From the NCBI GenBank assembly GCA_023053685.1, contig JALIGW010000059.1, positions 1,798,001-1,862,000 of the forward strand: 64,000 nt of DNA. Reading direction: 5' to 3'. Below the pieces are notes generated by a model. The model made no database searches and had not been told where the DNA came from. It was given only the letters and a program-made list of their open reading frames with translations. The DNA comes from Diadophis punctatus similis. Lineage: Eukaryota > Chordata > Lepidosauria > Squamata > Dipsadidae. The position numbers and the translations under genes are program-made. This document shows positions 63,131 to 64,000 of this stretch, piece by piece; position 1 is the stretch's first letter; each line of letters begins with the position of its first letter.

Positions 63131-64000
63131 TTAATAGTTCAATAAATTCAAATTTGTCAAGTCGTCTCCCGTCTGCTCCCAAACCTCCATCTCCTCTTCC
63201 CCAGCTATCTGATTCAGGCACTCCTTTTGGATTTTTGAGTCTATTTCTTTTTGATCCATCGAAGGTGGCTTCCCCTCCTCCTCCTCTTTTATTTTCATAC
63301 ACCCTTCTTCTGGAATCTTGGATATATCAGCCTTTAGAACATTGACATAAAATTCAGTAGCTTTTTTTATCGTGTTGAGCCGGTATCTTTTTCCAGAAAA
63401 TTTCACTGTTACTCCAACTGGTGCTTCCCATTTATATTGTAAATTTAATCTCTTAAATTCATCAATCAAAAAAGTATAGCTTTTCCTGGCTTTAAGCATT
63501 TTAGAGGGGATTTCTTTCCAAATCTTTAGTTCCTGACCATTCACCATAAGATTATTGTTAAACGTTGCTTGTATAATTCTGTTCCGTAGAGCTCTTGTGG
63601 TAAAATATATGACAATATCCCTTGGTAGATGCTTTTGTTTGGCGTACCATGAGTTGATTCTGTATGTTTTGTCGATTTGTGTAGCCAATTCCGCTTTAGA
63701 AATTCCAGACACCTGATCCAATATGTCAACCATCCTGCCTTTTAAATTTTCATATAATCCTTCTTTCAAACCTCTAATCCTTATAGCAACTTCCATAGAT
63801 CTGAACTGAGTCATTAAGACCTCTTTTTCAAAATTTGCAATGTCATTTTGGATTTTATCTATGTAATTCACCGAAGTTGCCAAAGCTTGTTTATTTGTTT
63901 CAATACGTTCTGCCAAAACTTCAATATTTGTTGCTAAGCCTTTGCAAACCTCTAACACATCAAATCTTAGTTGTTGATTCATATTCTTCAAAGCAGCCTG
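63131..64000 (-). CDS. LINE-1 ORF1p-like RNA-binding protein (partial, N-terminus beyond the window)
   Basis: The frame is open from the window edge to TAA at 63133-63131, with no internal stop (289 codons visible). The first ATG in the window (63982-63980) is probably internal, because the frame upstream still reads QAALKN. Numbering from the TTG codon at 63991: residues 1-60 have the charged, heptad-like make-up of a coiled coil; about 65-155 resemble the ORF1p RRM (SMEVAIRIRGLKEG, then LPRDIVIYFT, then LKIWKEIP); about 160-222 resemble its C-terminal domain (MLKARKSYTFLIDEFKRLN, VTVKFSGKRYRL). The last 60 or so residues are acidic (IKEEEEG, GEEEMEVWEQ) and form a longer tail than in human ORF1p. 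In known L1s this protein trimerises, coats the L1 RNA in cytoplasmic particles and acts as a chaperone in retrotransposition. The family assignment rests on recalled motif similarity, not a search. Confidence 0.85.
   Translation of the reverse strand, partial: QAALKNMNQQLRFDVLEVCKGLATNIEVLAERIETNKQALATSVNYIDKIQNDIANFEKEVLMTQFRSMEVAIRIRGLKEGLYENLKGRMVDILDQVSGISKAELATQIDKTYRINSWYAKQKHLPRDIVIYFTTRALRNRIIQATFNNNLMVNGQELKIWKEIPSKMLKARKSYTFLIDEFKRLNLQYKWEAPVGVTVKFSGKRYRLNTIKKATEFYVNVLKADISKIPEEGCMKIKEEEEGKPPSMDQKEIDSKIQKECLNQIAGEEEMEVWEQTGDDLTNLNLLNY

Larger units (their letters stand above)
62311..64000 (-). mobile_element. LINE-1-type retroelement, 3' part, ORF1-only (HAL1-like), minus strand
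   Basis: Unique sequence begins abruptly after the satellite. Read on the minus strand it gives, in order, an L1 ORF1p-like frame open to the window edge, about 0.8 kb of AT-rich 3' UTR with a G-rich tract, AATAAA, and a 13-A tail joined to satellite DNA. That is the layout of an L1 insertion made by target-primed reverse transcription. A canonical L1 has an ORF2 of over 1200 codons between ORF1 and the 3' UTR, and none is present. HAL1 elements of mammals have this ORF1-plus-3'-end design, but whether this is a HAL1-like family, an L1 with ORF2 deleted, or a spliced or retroposed ORF1 transcript cannot be decided here. The 5' end and any second target-site duplicate lie outside the window. 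Confidence 0.85.

Noticed and set aside
63109..63345. Plus-strand open frame of 78 codons rich in S and P
   Set aside because: It is antisense to the acidic tail of the ORF1-like protein and owes its openness to GA-rich codons on the other strand.
63541..63729. Minus-strand 62-codon frame overlapping ORF1
   Set aside because: It overlaps the ORF1 RRM coding region in another frame; the ORF1 frame carries the recognisable family motifs.

Overview
The window is eukaryotic, non-genic DNA with two parts. Positions 1-62310 are one uninterrupted head-to-tail satellite array with a 166-bp monomer. Positions 62311-64000 are the 3' portion of a LINE-1-type retroelement lying on the minus strand and inserted in, or at the edge of, that array. 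No tRNA, rRNA, CRISPR array, operon or host gene is visible. The ORF1 protein has the domain order of vertebrate L1 ORF1p (coiled coil, RRM, C-terminal domain), and its wording is most like L1 ORF1 proteins I recall from squamate reptiles. A vertebrate genome, perhaps a lizard or snake, is therefore my best guess; the satellite itself I do not recognise.

Satellite: nearly every monomer carries a GAGCTC hexamer, which fixes the phase. By hand count there are 375 monomers. Their lengths are 166 bp apart from 20 monomers with a 5-bp CAGTA insertion (171 bp) and 32 monomers with 1 bp missing (165 bp, including two 1-C losses); these numbers sum exactly to the observed length. Monomers fall into more than a dozen recurrent sequence classes arranged in higher-order repeats (HORs). 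Layout: 1-8.6 kb heterogeneous mosaic, with a divergent island near 4.2-4.65 kb; 8.6-14.6 kb an 18-monomer HOR (2987 bp) in two tandem copies; 14.9-18.5 kb a 13-monomer (2162 bp) duplication; 18.2-26.0 kb long-range copies of 6-17 kb sequence; 29.3-31.3 kb a 1000-bp (6-monomer) tandem duplication; 32.7-50.9 kb a 38-monomer HOR (6320 bp) in 2.9 copies, the first lacking exactly two monomers; 50.2-62.3 kb a 28-monomer HOR (4650 bp) in about 2.6 copies, with an internal 7-monomer (1161 bp) tandem duplication in the first two. All large units are whole numbers of monomers, as expected from unequal crossover or gene conversion in register.

Retroelement: reading on the minus strand, an open ORF1 enters from the window edge and stops at 63131. 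About 0.8 kb of AT-rich 3' UTR follows, containing a degenerate internal repeat, a G-rich tract and AATAAA, and it ends in a 13-nt poly(A) tail that abuts the satellite at 62310/62311. No ORF2 (endonuclease/reverse transcriptase) lies between ORF1 and the tail, so the copy looks like an ORF1-only, HAL1-like ('half-L1') non-autonomous element, or an L1 that lost ORF2.

The many short open frames in the satellite are by-products of its periodicity (a 165-bp monomer equals 55 codons and preserves frame) and are not annotated as genes. I found no convincing new gene system. The points most worth following up are the in-register HOR architecture, the ORF1-only L1, the degenerate CENP-B-box-like 17-mer in some monomer classes, and the divergent relic monomers near 4.2-4.65 kb.
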